From the NCBI RefSeq assembly GCF_009467795.1, contig NZ_WIAX01000001.1:1-64000 (forward strand): a DNA stretch of 64,000 nucleotides, written 5' to 3'. Position numbers and translations under genes: made by a program. The notes under the pieces were generated by a model, which did not search any database, was not told where the DNA came from, and worked only from the letters and a program-made list of their open reading frames with translations. Source of the stretch: Nesterenkonia halophila (lineage in GTDB: Bacteria > Actinomycetota > Actinomycetes > Actinomycetales > Micrococcaceae). Below are positions 34,676-44,975 of this stretch, in pieces (the first letter of the stretch is position 1; the number at the start of each line of letters is the position of its first letter).

Positions 34676-36793
34676 GTGGCCGCTGACGAGGAGCGTCGGG
34701 AGACGACGGAGGACCGGGAGCCGCGCACGACGGCCGAGGACTACGAGCCCGAGGCCATCGACCCCGTCATCAGCGGACCTGACCCGCACACCACGCTCAT
34801 CCCGGTGGTCCGTCCGGCCTCGGCGCCTGAGGACGACGAGGACGGCCCCGGGCTGGTGCGCGCGCTCACCGGCTCGATCGCCTCCTCCTGGCAGGCCTCC
34901 CGCGAGGCCGAGGCCGCCCTGGAGTGGGAGGAGTACGACGCCGAGGCCGCCGAGGAGCGGCTCCAGGAGCAGGACGGGGCCGAGGCGGCCCGCCACGAGT
35001 TCGCCCCGGATGCCTTCTACGAACAGCCCGGCGCCGACGGCGGCGAAGCCCCGGCCGCCGAGGCCTTCCCCACCGGCAGCTCCTCGCTGGTGCAGGGGTG
35101 GACCGACAGCCAGTCGGAGGCCCCGTCGGAGGCTCGGCACGAGGCTCGGGGCGGCGGCATGACCGGCGTCGCGCCCGGCGTCGTGCCCGGTCTCGACTCG
35201 GCGGGCGGCGAGCGTCCCGACGGCGGCGAGCCCGGCGACGGCGCAGGACCCGCCGCCGAGGTCCCCGCGGAGGCGCCGGCGACGCAGCCGATCCGGCGCG
35301 GCTCGGTGCTGCGCCCCTCGCGGCTGAAGCAGAAGCTGCCCGACCCGCTGAAGAAGGCGCCGCTGTTCGACCGCAGCGTCTTCGAGCAGAAGGTCTCGCC
35401 GCCGATGTTCTTCCGGCGGATCATGCGCCCGCAGGGCCCGCCGACGACGTCGGTGCCGCTGGTGGCGCATCTGGCCGGCACACCCTTCGAGAACGTCCGC
35501 CAGGCCGAGCAGCCGGTGGACTCCGACGAGCTGGCCACCATCTCCTTCGTCCTGGACCTGGGCGAGACGCTCTTCCGCTACGGCGCCGGCGCCCTGGAGG
35601 TGGAGACCTCGATCATCGCGGTCACCGCCGCGTTCGGCATGTCCAACACCGATGTCGACATCACCAACCAGTCGATCAGCCTGAACTGGGCCCCGGAGGG
35701 CAAGATCCCGTACTCGCGGGTGCGGGTGGTCCGATCCTGGTCGGGGAACTTCAAGTCGCTGGCGGCGGTGCACCGGCTGGTCAGCGACATCAGCGCCGGG
35801 CGCATGACGCGCGCCGAGGCCGCGACGCGGCTGCACGAGGCCACCCACGACCCCAAGCCGTATCCGCGGTGGATGGCCACGGTCTGCGGTGCGATCTTCG
35901 CCAGCTTCTTCGCCGCCTACCTCGGGGCCCCGGTGCTCGACGCCGCGCTGGGCTTCGCGGCGACGCTGCTGGTGCTGGGCACCACGCGGCGGCTGGCGGC
36001 CTGGCGCGTGCCGGAGTTCTACGGCCTGGCCGCCGGCGGGTTCGTCGCCACCTCCATCGCGATGGGGGCCTTCGGGCTCGGCGCGCCGGTGGCGCCGTCG
36101 ATCGTGGTCTCCGGCGGGCTGATGATCCTGCTGCCCTCGGCGCGGATCGTCTCGGCCATCCAGGACGGGATCAACGGCTTCCCGCTGACCGCCGCCGGAC
36201 GCCTGGTCTCGGCGATGATCGCCTTCGCCGGCATGACCGCGGGCATCATGGCCGCCGTCGTCGTCGCCGATCTGTTCGGCGCCCCGGAGATCGACGTCGC
36301 GGTGCCGATGCACCGGCTCTATCACCCGGCGGTGCTGGTGGGGCTGGTCTTCTGCGCGGCGGTGGCGGCCGCCGTCGTCGAGCAGACCCGCTGGACGATG
36401 CTGCTGCCCACCGGGGCGATCTCCGCGCTGGGCTTCCTGGCCTACTTCGCCGGCGAGCAGATCGGGCTGGGCGAACGCATCATCCCGGTCATCGGCGGCA
36501 CCGTCGTCGGGGCCCTGGGGCGCGTGGTCGCGCTGCGGATGGGGGCCCCGCAGCTGGTGATCGCCGTGCCGGCGATGATGTTCATGCTGCCCGGGCTGAT
36601 GATCTTCCGCGGCATGTACCAGATCGCGATGGGGTCGACGACGACGTTCATGATGGGCGGCCTGACTCAGCTGTTCAACGCCATGATCATCATCATGTCG
36701 ATCGCCGCGGGCATCGTGCTCGGCGATGTGATCATGCGCCGATTCACCACGGGGCTGCCGTCCAACGAGCGCGAACGGGCCCGACGGCGGTAG
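34676..36793 (+). CDS. ThrE-type threonine/serine exporter
   Basis: 705 residues. The N-terminal 215 or so are hydrophilic, acidic and low-complexity. Next comes the cytoplasmic ThrE/DUF1212 domain (about 275-400, LDLGETLFRYGAGALEVETS, DVDITNQSISLNW) and about ten transmembrane helices (about 403-690, DUF1212 plus DUF3815-like). Homologues export L-threonine and L-serine by proton antiport. The GTG start with AAGGAGGGG is well supported, so the long tail is real. Single gene. Confidence 0.88.
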   Translation: MAADEERRETTEDREPRTTAEDYEPEAIDPVISGPDPHTTLIPVVRPASAPEDDEDGPGLVRALTGSIASSWQASREAEAALEWEEYDAEAAEERLQEQDGAEAARHEFAPDAFYEQPGADGGEAPAAEAFPTGSSSLVQGWTDSQSEAPSEARHEARGGGMTGVAPGVVPGLDSAGGERPDGGEPGDGAGPAAEVPAEAPATQPIRRGSVLRPSRLKQKLPDPLKKAPLFDRSVFEQKVSPPMFFRRIMRPQGPPTTSVPLVAHLAGTPFENVRQAEQPVDSDELATISFVLDLGETLFRYGAGALEVETSIIAVTAAFGMSNTDVDITNQSISLNWAPEGKIPYSRVRVVRSWSGNFKSLAAVHRLVSDISAGRMTRAEAATRLHEATHDPKPYPRWMATVCGAIFASFFAAYLGAPVLDAALGFAATLLVLGTTRRLAAWRVPEFYGLAAGGFVATSIAMGAFGLGAPVAPSIVVSGGLMILLPSARIVSAIQDGINGFPLTAAGRLVSAMIAFAGMTAGIMAAVVVADLFGAPEIDVAVPMHRLYHPAVLVGLVFCAAVAAAVVEQTRWTMLLPTGAISALGFLAYFAGEQIGLGERIIPVIGGTVVGALGRVVALRMGAPQLVIAVPAMMFMLPGLMIFRGMYQIAMGSTTTFMMGGLTQLFNAMIIIMSIAAGIVLGDVIMRRFTTGLPSNERERARRR

Positions 36794-36845
36794 CGCGGCT
36801 CCGTCGCCCGGGCTTCGGGCGCGGGCGTCGGCGCCTGCGGCGTCG

Positions 36846-37532
36846 CTAGAGCGACCAGTCGACCGGTTCGGCGCCCATCGCCTGCAGCGCCGCGTTCGCC
36901 CGGGAGAACGGCCGCGAGCCGAAGAACCCGCGGCGGGCCGAGAGCGGCGAGGGGTGCGAGCTGGTGAGCACCGCCGTGTGCTCGCCGGCGTCGAGCAGCG
37001 GCTGCAACGACTTCGCCTGGGCTCCCCAGAGGATGGAGACCAGCGGCGTGCCCCGCGCGACCAGCGCGCGGACGGCGGCCTCGGTGATCTGCTCCCAGCC
37101 GATCCCGCGGTGCGAGGCCGACGAGCCGGCGGCGACGGTCAGCACCCGGTTGAGCATCAGCACGCCCTGGCCGGCCCAGGGACGCAGATCCCCGTGCTCG
37201 GCCGGCGGCAGGCCCAGGTCGGCCTGCCGCTCCGCGTAGATGTTCTGCAGGCTGCGCGGGACCGGGCGGACGTCGGGGGCGACGGCGAAGGACATCCCGA
37301 TCGGATGCCCGGGAGTGGGGTAGGGGTCCTGCCCGATGATCAGCACCCGGACCTGGTCGAAGGGCTGCCGGAAGGCGCGCAGCACGTCGGGCGGCTCGGG
37401 GAGCACGTGCTCGCCGGCGGCGCGCCGGCGCGCGACCTCGGCGCGCACGCGGTCGAAGGCCTCCTGCTGCGGAGCCAGGGCACGCTCCCAACCGGGATCG
37501 AGCGGGGCGATCAGATCGGTGTGCAGGTCCAT
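36846..37532 (-). CDS. ung: Uracil-DNA glycosylase
   Basis: Excises uracil from DNA in base-excision repair. 228 residues, family 1. Water-activating motif [16 protein letters not shown] near residue 68, and [20 protein letters not shown] near 190 with the catalytic His. Convergent with the ThrE-type gene. The start is ATG 37532. Confidence 0.96.
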   Translation of the reverse strand: MDLHTDLIAPLDPGWERALAPQQEAFDRVRAEVARRRAAGEHVLPEPPDVLRAFRQPFDQVRVLIIGQDPYPTPGHPIGMSFAVAPDVRPVPRSLQNIYAERQADLGLPPAEHGDLRPWAGQGVLMLNRVLTVAAGSSASHRGIGWEQITEAAVRALVARGTPLVSILWGAQAKSLQPLLDAGEHTAVLTSSHPSPLSARRGFFGSRPFSRANAALQAMGAEPVDWSL

Positions 37533-37675
37533 CGCGCTCCACCCTAGGCCCCTCGAGGGCGCGGTCGCGAGGCCGCGGCGAGGCCGAGGGCGAACACAGA
37601 GCGCGGGGATGCCGCCCCCGTCGGCCGTCGCGCCGTAGGATGGGCGGTGCACCGACCAGTCAGGAGGAGGCCCCG

Positions 37676-38023
37676 ATGAGCGCACCCGGATCCGCGGACG
37701 CGATCCTGGAGACCTCGCCGGACGCCGGGCCGCCGCGCGCGGAGGCGGGAGAATCGCCGGCCGAGTCGACGGCCCCGCGGCGCGCCGACCAGCTCACGGA
37801 CCAGGAACGGCAGATCCTGGACCTGGAGCGCCAATGGTGGAAGTACGCCGGCGCGAAGGACCAGGCGATCAGCGACCGGCTGGGGATCTCGGCGGTGGCC
37901 TATCACCAGGTGCTGAACCGACTGATCGACGCGGAGGCCGCCCAGGCCCACGACCCGATGCTCGTCAAGCGGCTGCGCCGGCAGCGCGACGCGCGCCAGC
38001 GGGGCCGGGCCTCGCGACGATGA
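37676..38023 (+). CDS. DUF3263 protein
   Basis: 115 residues. An N-terminal disordered 40 residues, then the DUF3263 domain: [20 protein letters not shown], followed by an HTH-like [20 protein letters not shown] and a basic C-terminus. The helix-turn-helix character suggests DNA binding, but function is unknown. AGGAGGAGG precedes the ATG. 112 bp before the LytR_C gene on the same strand, a pairing common in Micrococcales. Confidence 0.88.
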   Translation: MSAPGSADAILETSPDAGPPRAEAGESPAESTAPRRADQLTDQERQILDLERQWWKYAGAKDQAISDRLGISAVAYHQVLNRLIDAEAAQAHDPMLVKRLRRQRDARQRGRASRR

Positions 38024-38135
38024 GTGGGTGGACGAAGAGCCCGGCGGCGTCGCGGACGCCGCCGACGGCCGCCGGATCGCACCGGCGAGGAACCAGTGAC
38101 ACTGATGACGCGCACGTGGTGAGGACGCGACGACG

Positions 38136-38777
38136 ATGACCCAGCATCATCCGCAGGACCAGTTCGACGAGGTGCCGCCCTATGCGGACGGCCGGATCGG
38201 CAAACACCGGGCCGCAGCTCCGGGCGCGGAGCAGCGGCGCGGCGGCGCCGCGCTGCGCTGGGTGACGCTGCTGGCGGCCTTCGCGCTGCTGGTCGGAGCC
38301 TTCAGCTACTTCGTGCTGCCCCGCCTGCCCGAGGGCTGGGTGCCCATCGCCGGCGACGACGCCGCCGAGCAGCAGGCCGAGCCCGCCGGCGAGGCCTCGG
38401 GCGCCGCAGACGGCGAGTCCTCGGGCGGCGAGTCCGGAGAGGGCTCCTCCGGCGGCGAGGGATCCGAGGAAGGGTCCGCCGAGGAGACGCCCACCGCCGC
38501 CGACACCGAGACTCCGGTGCAGATCATCGACGCCGGCCTCCCCGAGGGCGGGCTCGACGACGTCGAGGCCCAGCTGGCCGAGATGCAGTACAACGTCACC
38601 AGCACCGCCTCCTGGGAGGACTCCTGGGGCGAGGTCGAGACTCCGGTGATCTACTACCCGAGCGGGCAGCAGGAGCACGCCCAGGACCTGGCGGAGGCGT
38701 ACGGCGTCGAGACCGTCGAGGAGAACACCAGCTGGAGTCACGTGGCGCTGGTGGTCGGCGACGAGCAGGCCGAGTGA
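38136..38777 (+). CDS. Membrane protein with LytR C-terminal (LytR_C) domain
   Basis: 213 residues. Cytoplasmic N-terminus, one transmembrane helix (about 41-62, WVTLLAAFALLVGAFSYFV), an acidic Gly/Ser/Glu linker, and a LytR_C domain at about 125-208 (VQIIDAGLPEGGLDDVEAQL, TPVIYYPSGQQEHAQDLA). It lacks the LCP catalytic domain, as is usual for free-standing LytR_C proteins. Probably envelope-associated. No Shine-Dalgarno better than GACGACG. Confidence 0.85.
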   Translation: MTQHHPQDQFDEVPPYADGRIGKHRAAAPGAEQRRGGAALRWVTLLAAFALLVGAFSYFVLPRLPEGWVPIAGDDAAEQQAEPAGEASGAADGESSGGESGEGSSGGEGSEEGSAEETPTAADTETPVQIIDAGLPEGGLDDVEAQLAEMQYNVTSTASWEDSWGEVETPVIYYPSGQQEHAQDLAEAYGVETVEENTSWSHVALVVGDEQAE

Positions 38778-38803
38778 GGAGCCGGGCCGCGGCCCGGCGA
38801 GAG

Positions 38804-38830
38804 CTTGCACTCTCCTGGGCAGAGTGCTAA
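38804..38830. promoter_or_regulatory. CIRCE operator and promoter of groL
   Basis: CTTGCACTC-N9-GAGTGCTAA (38804-38812 and 38822-38830) matches the CIRCE element TTAGCACTC-N9-GAGTGCTAA with two changes in the left arm. Those changes create a good -35 TTGCAC (38805-38810) set 17 bp before a -10-like TAAATA (38828-38833). HrcA binding here would block the promoter and be relieved on heat or misfolding stress. Confidence 0.9.
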
Positions 38831-38833
38831 ATA

Positions 38834-40730
<1,897 letters not shown>

Positions 40731-40784
40731 TCATCGGCGCCCGCCGCGCGGGCTGAGCCGGCCGCCGGCTGAGCCCGCACCGCA

Positions 40785-40820
40785 CAGAGGCCCCGCAGGA
40801 GCGATCCTGCGGGGCCTCTG
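40785..40820. terminator. Terminator between converging groL and the sensor kinase gene
   Basis: Perfect 16-bp stem (CAGAGGCCCCGCAGGA at 40785-40800 with 40805-40820), loop GCGA. Confidence 0.8.
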
Positions 40821-40870
40821 CTGTGTGGTCGGGGGCGCTTGGCGCGACGCGCGGTGCGACGGCCGTCAGG

Positions 40871-42412
40871 TCAGCTCAGCGAGCCGTCGTCCGCCTCGGA
40901 GTAGTCCGACTCGTGGTCGCTCTGGTCCTCGGGCTCGACCATCGGCAGTCGCAGCGTCATCGTCGCTCCGCCGCCCTCGGTCTCGCTGTGCCGGATCGTG
41001 CCGTCGTGCTGGGCGGCGATGGCCGCGACGATGGCCAGCCCCAGGCCGGTGCCGCCGGTGCCGCGGTCGCGGGAGGTGTCGACCCGGTAGAAGCGCTCGA
41101 AGATGCGTGCGGCGTCCTCGTCGGAGATGCCCTCGCCGTGGTCGCGGACCTGCAGCACCGAGTCGGTGCGCCCCCGGATCAGACTCTCGGTGCCCACGGC
41201 CAGCTCCAGCGGGGAGCCGTCCGGGGTGTAGCGCAGCGCATTGGTGATCAGGTTGGTCACGATCTGGCGGATCTTGCCCTCTTCGCCGAACACCGGCGCC
41301 GGACGCGGCGGTCCGCCGTCGAGGCCGACCACCCGGACCTCGCGGTCGGGACTGTTCACGCCGAGGTCGGTGGCGGCGTCGTGGGCGATGAGGTTCAGGT
41401 CCGCCGGGGTGGACTGCAGCGGACGCTGCTCGTCCAGACGGGCGAGGTGGAGCATGTCCTCGACCAGCTGCGACATCCGCTTGGCCTCGGACTCGATGCG
41501 TCCCATGGCCTCCTCGACCTTCTCCTCCTCGTCGAGCCCGCCGTGCCGGTAGAGCTCGGAGAAGCCGCTGATGGTCACCAGGGGAGTGCGCAGCTCGTGC
41601 GAGGCATCCTGGATGAAGCGGCGCATCTTCTCCTCGGAGTCGGACTTCGCCCGGAACGCCGCCTCGATATGCTCGAGCATCGCGTTCAGCGAGCGGGAGA
41701 GCCGGCCGATCTCGGTGTCCGGAGGCGCCGTGGTCCGCACGCGCTCGGAGAAGTCCCCGCCGGCGATGGCCGCGGCGGTCTTCTCCACCTGGATCAGCGG
41801 TCTGAAGGCGCGGGTCACCACGGCATAGGCGATCGTCGAGGCGCCGAGGGTGGCGAGCAGCCCGATGGTGGCCACCAGGAAGATGGCGCGCTCCACCGAG
41901 GTCTCGACAGTGTCGAGCTTCAGCGCGACCGCGATCGAGTTCTCGCCGGACTCCAGCCGGTAGAACTTCACGCGCCAGCCGCGCGAGTCGGGCTCGGTGC
42001 CGGGGACGTTGATCGACTCCCCGCCGAGCTCCAGGACCTCCTCGTCGGTCATCGTCGGCAGATCCGGCAGATCGCGCCCGGGCACCGCCGGATGCGTGGA
42101 CGCTCCGGGGACCTGTTCGCCGTCGTTGGTCAGCAGCACCCCGTAGAACCGCAGGATGGAGAGCTCCTCGGCCCGCTCCTCGGCGCTGTCGGCGTTGGAG
42201 ACCCGGGTGAGGTACATTGAGATGTTGTTGCGGTTGGCGTAGAGGTCCTCGTCCAGATTGCGCAGCAGCTCCTGCCGGAACAGCGAGGCCGAGACGAAGG
42301 TGGTCACCGCCAGGGTCAGCACCAGCAGCCCGGAGATGATGGCGACCAGCTGCGTGCGCAGGCTGGCGCGCCGCCAGGTCCGGGCGGCGGCGTGCCAGGG
42401 AGCGGCGATCAT
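40871..42412 (-). CDS. Sensor histidine kinase
   Basis: 513 residues. Two transmembrane helices (about 21-43 and 175-200) enclose an extracellular sensor of about 130 residues with no family I recognise; HAMP follows (about 200-255). The dimerisation box DASHELRTPLVTISGF carries the phospho-accepting His272. The ATPase domain has N box NLITNALRYTPDG, and boxes DHGEGISDEDAARIFERF and GTGGTGLGLAI. It follows its response regulator by 43 bp. The signal is unknown; the nearest described type is the TrcS/MprB-like group. Confidence 0.92.
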   Translation of the reverse strand: MIAAPWHAAARTWRRASLRTQLVAIISGLLVLTLAVTTFVSASLFRQELLRNLDEDLYANRNNISMYLTRVSNADSAEERAEELSILRFYGVLLTNDGEQVPGASTHPAVPGRDLPDLPTMTDEEVLELGGESINVPGTEPDSRGWRVKFYRLESGENSIAVALKLDTVETSVERAIFLVATIGLLATLGASTIAYAVVTRAFRPLIQVEKTAAAIAGGDFSERVRTTAPPDTEIGRLSRSLNAMLEHIEAAFRAKSDSEEKMRRFIQDASHELRTPLVTISGFSELYRHGGLDEEEKVEEAMGRIESEAKRMSQLVEDMLHLARLDEQRPLQSTPADLNLIAHDAATDLGVNSPDREVRVVGLDGGPPRPAPVFGEEGKIRQIVTNLITNALRYTPDGSPLELAVGTESLIRGRTDSVLQVRDHGEGISDEDAARIFERFYRVDTSRDRGTGGTGLGLAIVAAIAAQHDGTIRHSETEGGGATMTLRLPMVEPEDQSDHESDYSEADDGSLS

Positions 42413-42455
42413 GCCGCCGCGGCCTCGACGGCGGCGGCGTGGGCCGGTCTCGGCA

Positions 42456-43187
42456 TCAGGCCAGGCCCTGGGCCCGCTGGCGGCGCTCCCAGGTCTGGAG
42501 CACGTAGCCGACGCCGCGCTTGGTCTGGATCATCGGCGCGCCCTCGGCGCCCGAGTCGATCTTCCTCCGCAGGTAGGAGATGTAGGACTCGACGATCGAG
42601 GCGTCGCCGTTGAAGTTGTACTCCCAGACGTGGTCGAGGATCTGCTGCTTGGAGAGCACCCGGTTGGGGTTCATCATCAGGTAGCGCAGCAGCTTGAACT
42701 CCGTGGGGGAGAGGTCGATCATGTCGCCGGCGCGGCGGACCTCGTGCGCGTCGTCGTCGAGCTCGAGGTTGTCGATGGTCAGCACCGCGTCCTCGTCCTC
42801 GAAGGGGGCGGTGCGGCGCAGCACCGCGCGGATGCGGGCGACGACCTCGTCCAGCGAGAACGGCTTGGTCACGTAGTCGTCGCCGCCGACGGTCAGTCCG
42901 GTGATCTTGTCGTCGGTGTCGTCCCGGGCGGTCAGGAAGAGCACCGGGAAATGCTTGCCGACCGCGCGCAGCCGTCGGGTGACGGTGAACCCGTCCATGT
43001 CCGGCAGCATCACGTCGAGCACTGCGAGGTCCGGGTGGAACTGCTCCGCGGAGTCCAGGGCCTCGCGACCGGTGGACGCCGCCGCGACCTCGAACCCGGC
43101 GAAGCGCAGGGACGTGGCGAGGAGTTCACGGATGTTCGGCTCGTCGTCGACGACGAGCAGCTTGGCTTCAGGCGTCTTGTCACTCAC
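42456..43187 (-). CDS. OmpR/PhoB-family response regulator
   Basis: 243 residues. Receiver domain with phospho-acceptor Asp58 (AVLDVMLPDMDGF) and Lys108 (VTKPF), then a winged-helix DNA-binding domain (about 145-238, LSPTEFKLLRYLMMNPNRVLS, SYISYLRRKID, TKRGVGYVL). The GTG start (VSDKTPEAK) fits the family. A longer frame to 43262 adds an unlikely segment. First gene of the pair with the kinase. GAGGG lies about 11 nt before the start. Confidence 0.93.
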   Translation of the reverse strand: MSDKTPEAKLLVVDDEPNIRELLATSLRFAGFEVAAASTGREALDSAEQFHPDLAVLDVMLPDMDGFTVTRRLRAVGKHFPVLFLTARDDTDDKITGLTVGGDDYVTKPFSLDEVVARIRAVLRRTAPFEDEDAVLTIDNLELDDDAHEVRRAGDMIDLSPTEFKLLRYLMMNPNRVLSKQQILDHVWEYNFNGDASIVESYISYLRRKIDSGAEGAPMIQTKRGVGYVLQTWERRQRAQGLA

Positions 43188-43328
43188 GGGGCCCAGTGTC
43201 CCTCCGATTTCTGGACATTGTCTGTACGAGTACTGTATGTCCGGTATGGGCCGCGTGCCCACCCCCTGGTGCGTGCCGCGTCCCCTGTGATGACCCTGTG
43301 GAGCGTGGGGCGGGAGGGGAGGAGCGGG

Positions 43329-44975
43329 TCAGACGATGTCGTCGCCGTCGAGGATCGTGTAGCCGTAGCCCTGTTCGGAGAGGAAGCGCTGCCGCTTGGC
43401 CGCGTACTCCATGTCCACCGTGTCGCGGGCGACCAGCGTGTAGAAGTGGGCGCGCTTGTCCTCGTCGGCGGCGTCGGTGCGCAGCAGCCGGCCCAGCCGC
43501 TGGGCCTCCTCCTGCCGCGAGCCGAACGTCCCCGAGACCTGGATCGCCACTGAGGCCTGCGGCAGGTCCACCGAGAAGTTCGCGATCTTCGAGACCACCA
43601 GCACGTCCACCTCGCCCTCGCGGAACTGCTGGAAGGCCCGCTGCCGCCGGGCGGTCGACGTCGAGCCGGTCAGCACCGGCGCGTCCAGCCGCTCGCCGAG
43701 GGCCTGCAGCTGCTCGACGAACTGGCCGATCACCAGGATCTGCTCGCCCCGATGCCCGTGCCGTTTCACCAGCCGGGCGACGACGTCGTCCTTGGTCTCG
43801 GTCGCCGCGGCCAGCCGATGCTTCTCCCGGTCCGGAGCGGAGGCGTACTCCATCCGCACGGCCCGCGGCAGATCCACCCGGATCTCGGTGCAGTCGGCCG
43901 GGGCGATCCAGCCCTGGGCCTCCATCTGCTTCCACGGGGCGTCGTAGCGCTTCGGCCCGATCAGCGAGAATACCTCGCGCTCGCGGCCGTCCTCGCGGAT
44001 GAGCGTGGCGGTCAGCCCGAGCCGGCGGCGGGCCTGCAGATCCGCGGTGCGGCGGAAGATCGGCGCCGGCAGCAGGTGGACCTCGTCGTAGATGATCAGC
44101 CCCCAGTCATGCTGGTCGAGCAGCTCCAGATGCGGGTGCAGCTCGCCGCGCTTGACCGCCAGCACCTGGTACGTCGCGATGGTCACCGGTCGGACTTCCT
44201 TGCGGTCGCCGGAGTACTCGCCGATGTCGTCCTCGGTCAGCGAGGTCCGGCGCAGCAGCTCGTCCTTCCACTGCCGGGCCGAGACCGTGGAGTTGACCAG
44301 GATCAGCGTGATGGTCGAGGACACCGCCATCACTCCGGCGCCGACCAGCGTCTTGCCCGCCCCGCAGGGCAGCACCACGACCCCGGAGCCCGCGGCCCAG
44401 AAGTTGTCCATCGCCTCCTGCTGGTAGCCGCGCAGGTTCCAGCCGTCCTGCTCCAGGGTGATCGGATGCGCGGTGCCGTCGACGTACCCGGCCTCGTCCT
44501 CGGCCGGCCAGCCCAGCCGCACCAGCGCCTGCTTCAGGTCCCCGCGGGCCTGGCCGTGGACGGCGACGGTGGTCTCGTCGATCCGCGGGCCGAGCAGCGG
44601 GGCCACCGCCGTCGCGGAGGAGACCTCCTCGACGTCGGCGGCGTCGGCGCCGCGCATCACGAGCCCGTGGACCGGATCCTGCTCCAGCCGCAGCCGGCCG
44701 TAGCGGCTCATCGTCTCGGCGACGTCGACCAGTAGCGCGTGCGGGACTGGGAAGCGCGAGTGGTTCAGCAGCGTGTCGATGACGAACTCGGCGTCGATCC
44801 CCGCCGCCCGGGCGTTCCACAGGCCCAGCGGAGTGATCCGGTAGGTATGCATGTGCTCGGGCGCGCGCTCGAGGTCGGCGAAGGCCGAGACCGCCCGGCG
44901 GGCGGCGTCGGCATCGGCGTGGTCGACCTCCAGCAGGATGGTCTTGTCCGACTGGACGATCAGCGCTCCGCTCAT
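43329..44975 (-). CDS. XPB-type DNA repair helicase (SF2)
   Basis: 548 residues. N-terminal DNA-damage-recognition-like domain, then the motor: Walker A PCGAGKTLVG (near residue 195), DEVH box in IIYDEVHLLP, GLTATLIREDGRE, and the C-terminal RecA lobe with RQEEAQRLGRLLR (motif VI). Bacterial XPB is a 3'-5' helicase; its cellular role is less defined than that of UvrD. Its ATG overlaps the stop of the upstream helicase-associated gene by 4 bp, so the two are coupled and probably act together. Confidence 0.93.
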   Translation of the reverse strand: MSGALIVQSDKTILLEVDHADADAARRAVSAFADLERAPEHMHTYRITPLGLWNARAAGIDAEFVIDTLLNHSRFPVPHALLVDVAETMSRYGRLRLEQDPVHGLVMRGADAADVEEVSSATAVAPLLGPRIDETTVAVHGQARGDLKQALVRLGWPAEDEAGYVDGTAHPITLEQDGWNLRGYQQEAMDNFWAAGSGVVVLPCGAGKTLVGAGVMAVSSTITLILVNSTVSARQWKDELLRRTSLTEDDIGEYSGDRKEVRPVTIATYQVLAVKRGELHPHLELLDQHDWGLIIYDEVHLLPAPIFRRTADLQARRRLGLTATLIREDGREREVFSLIGPKRYDAPWKQMEAQGWIAPADCTEIRVDLPRAVRMEYASAPDREKHRLAAATETKDDVVARLVKRHGHRGEQILVIGQFVEQLQALGERLDAPVLTGSTSTARRQRAFQQFREGEVDVLVVSKIANFSVDLPQASVAIQVSGTFGSRQEEAQRLGRLLRTDAADEDKRAHFYTLVARDTVDMEYAAKRQRFLSEQGYGYTILDGDDIV

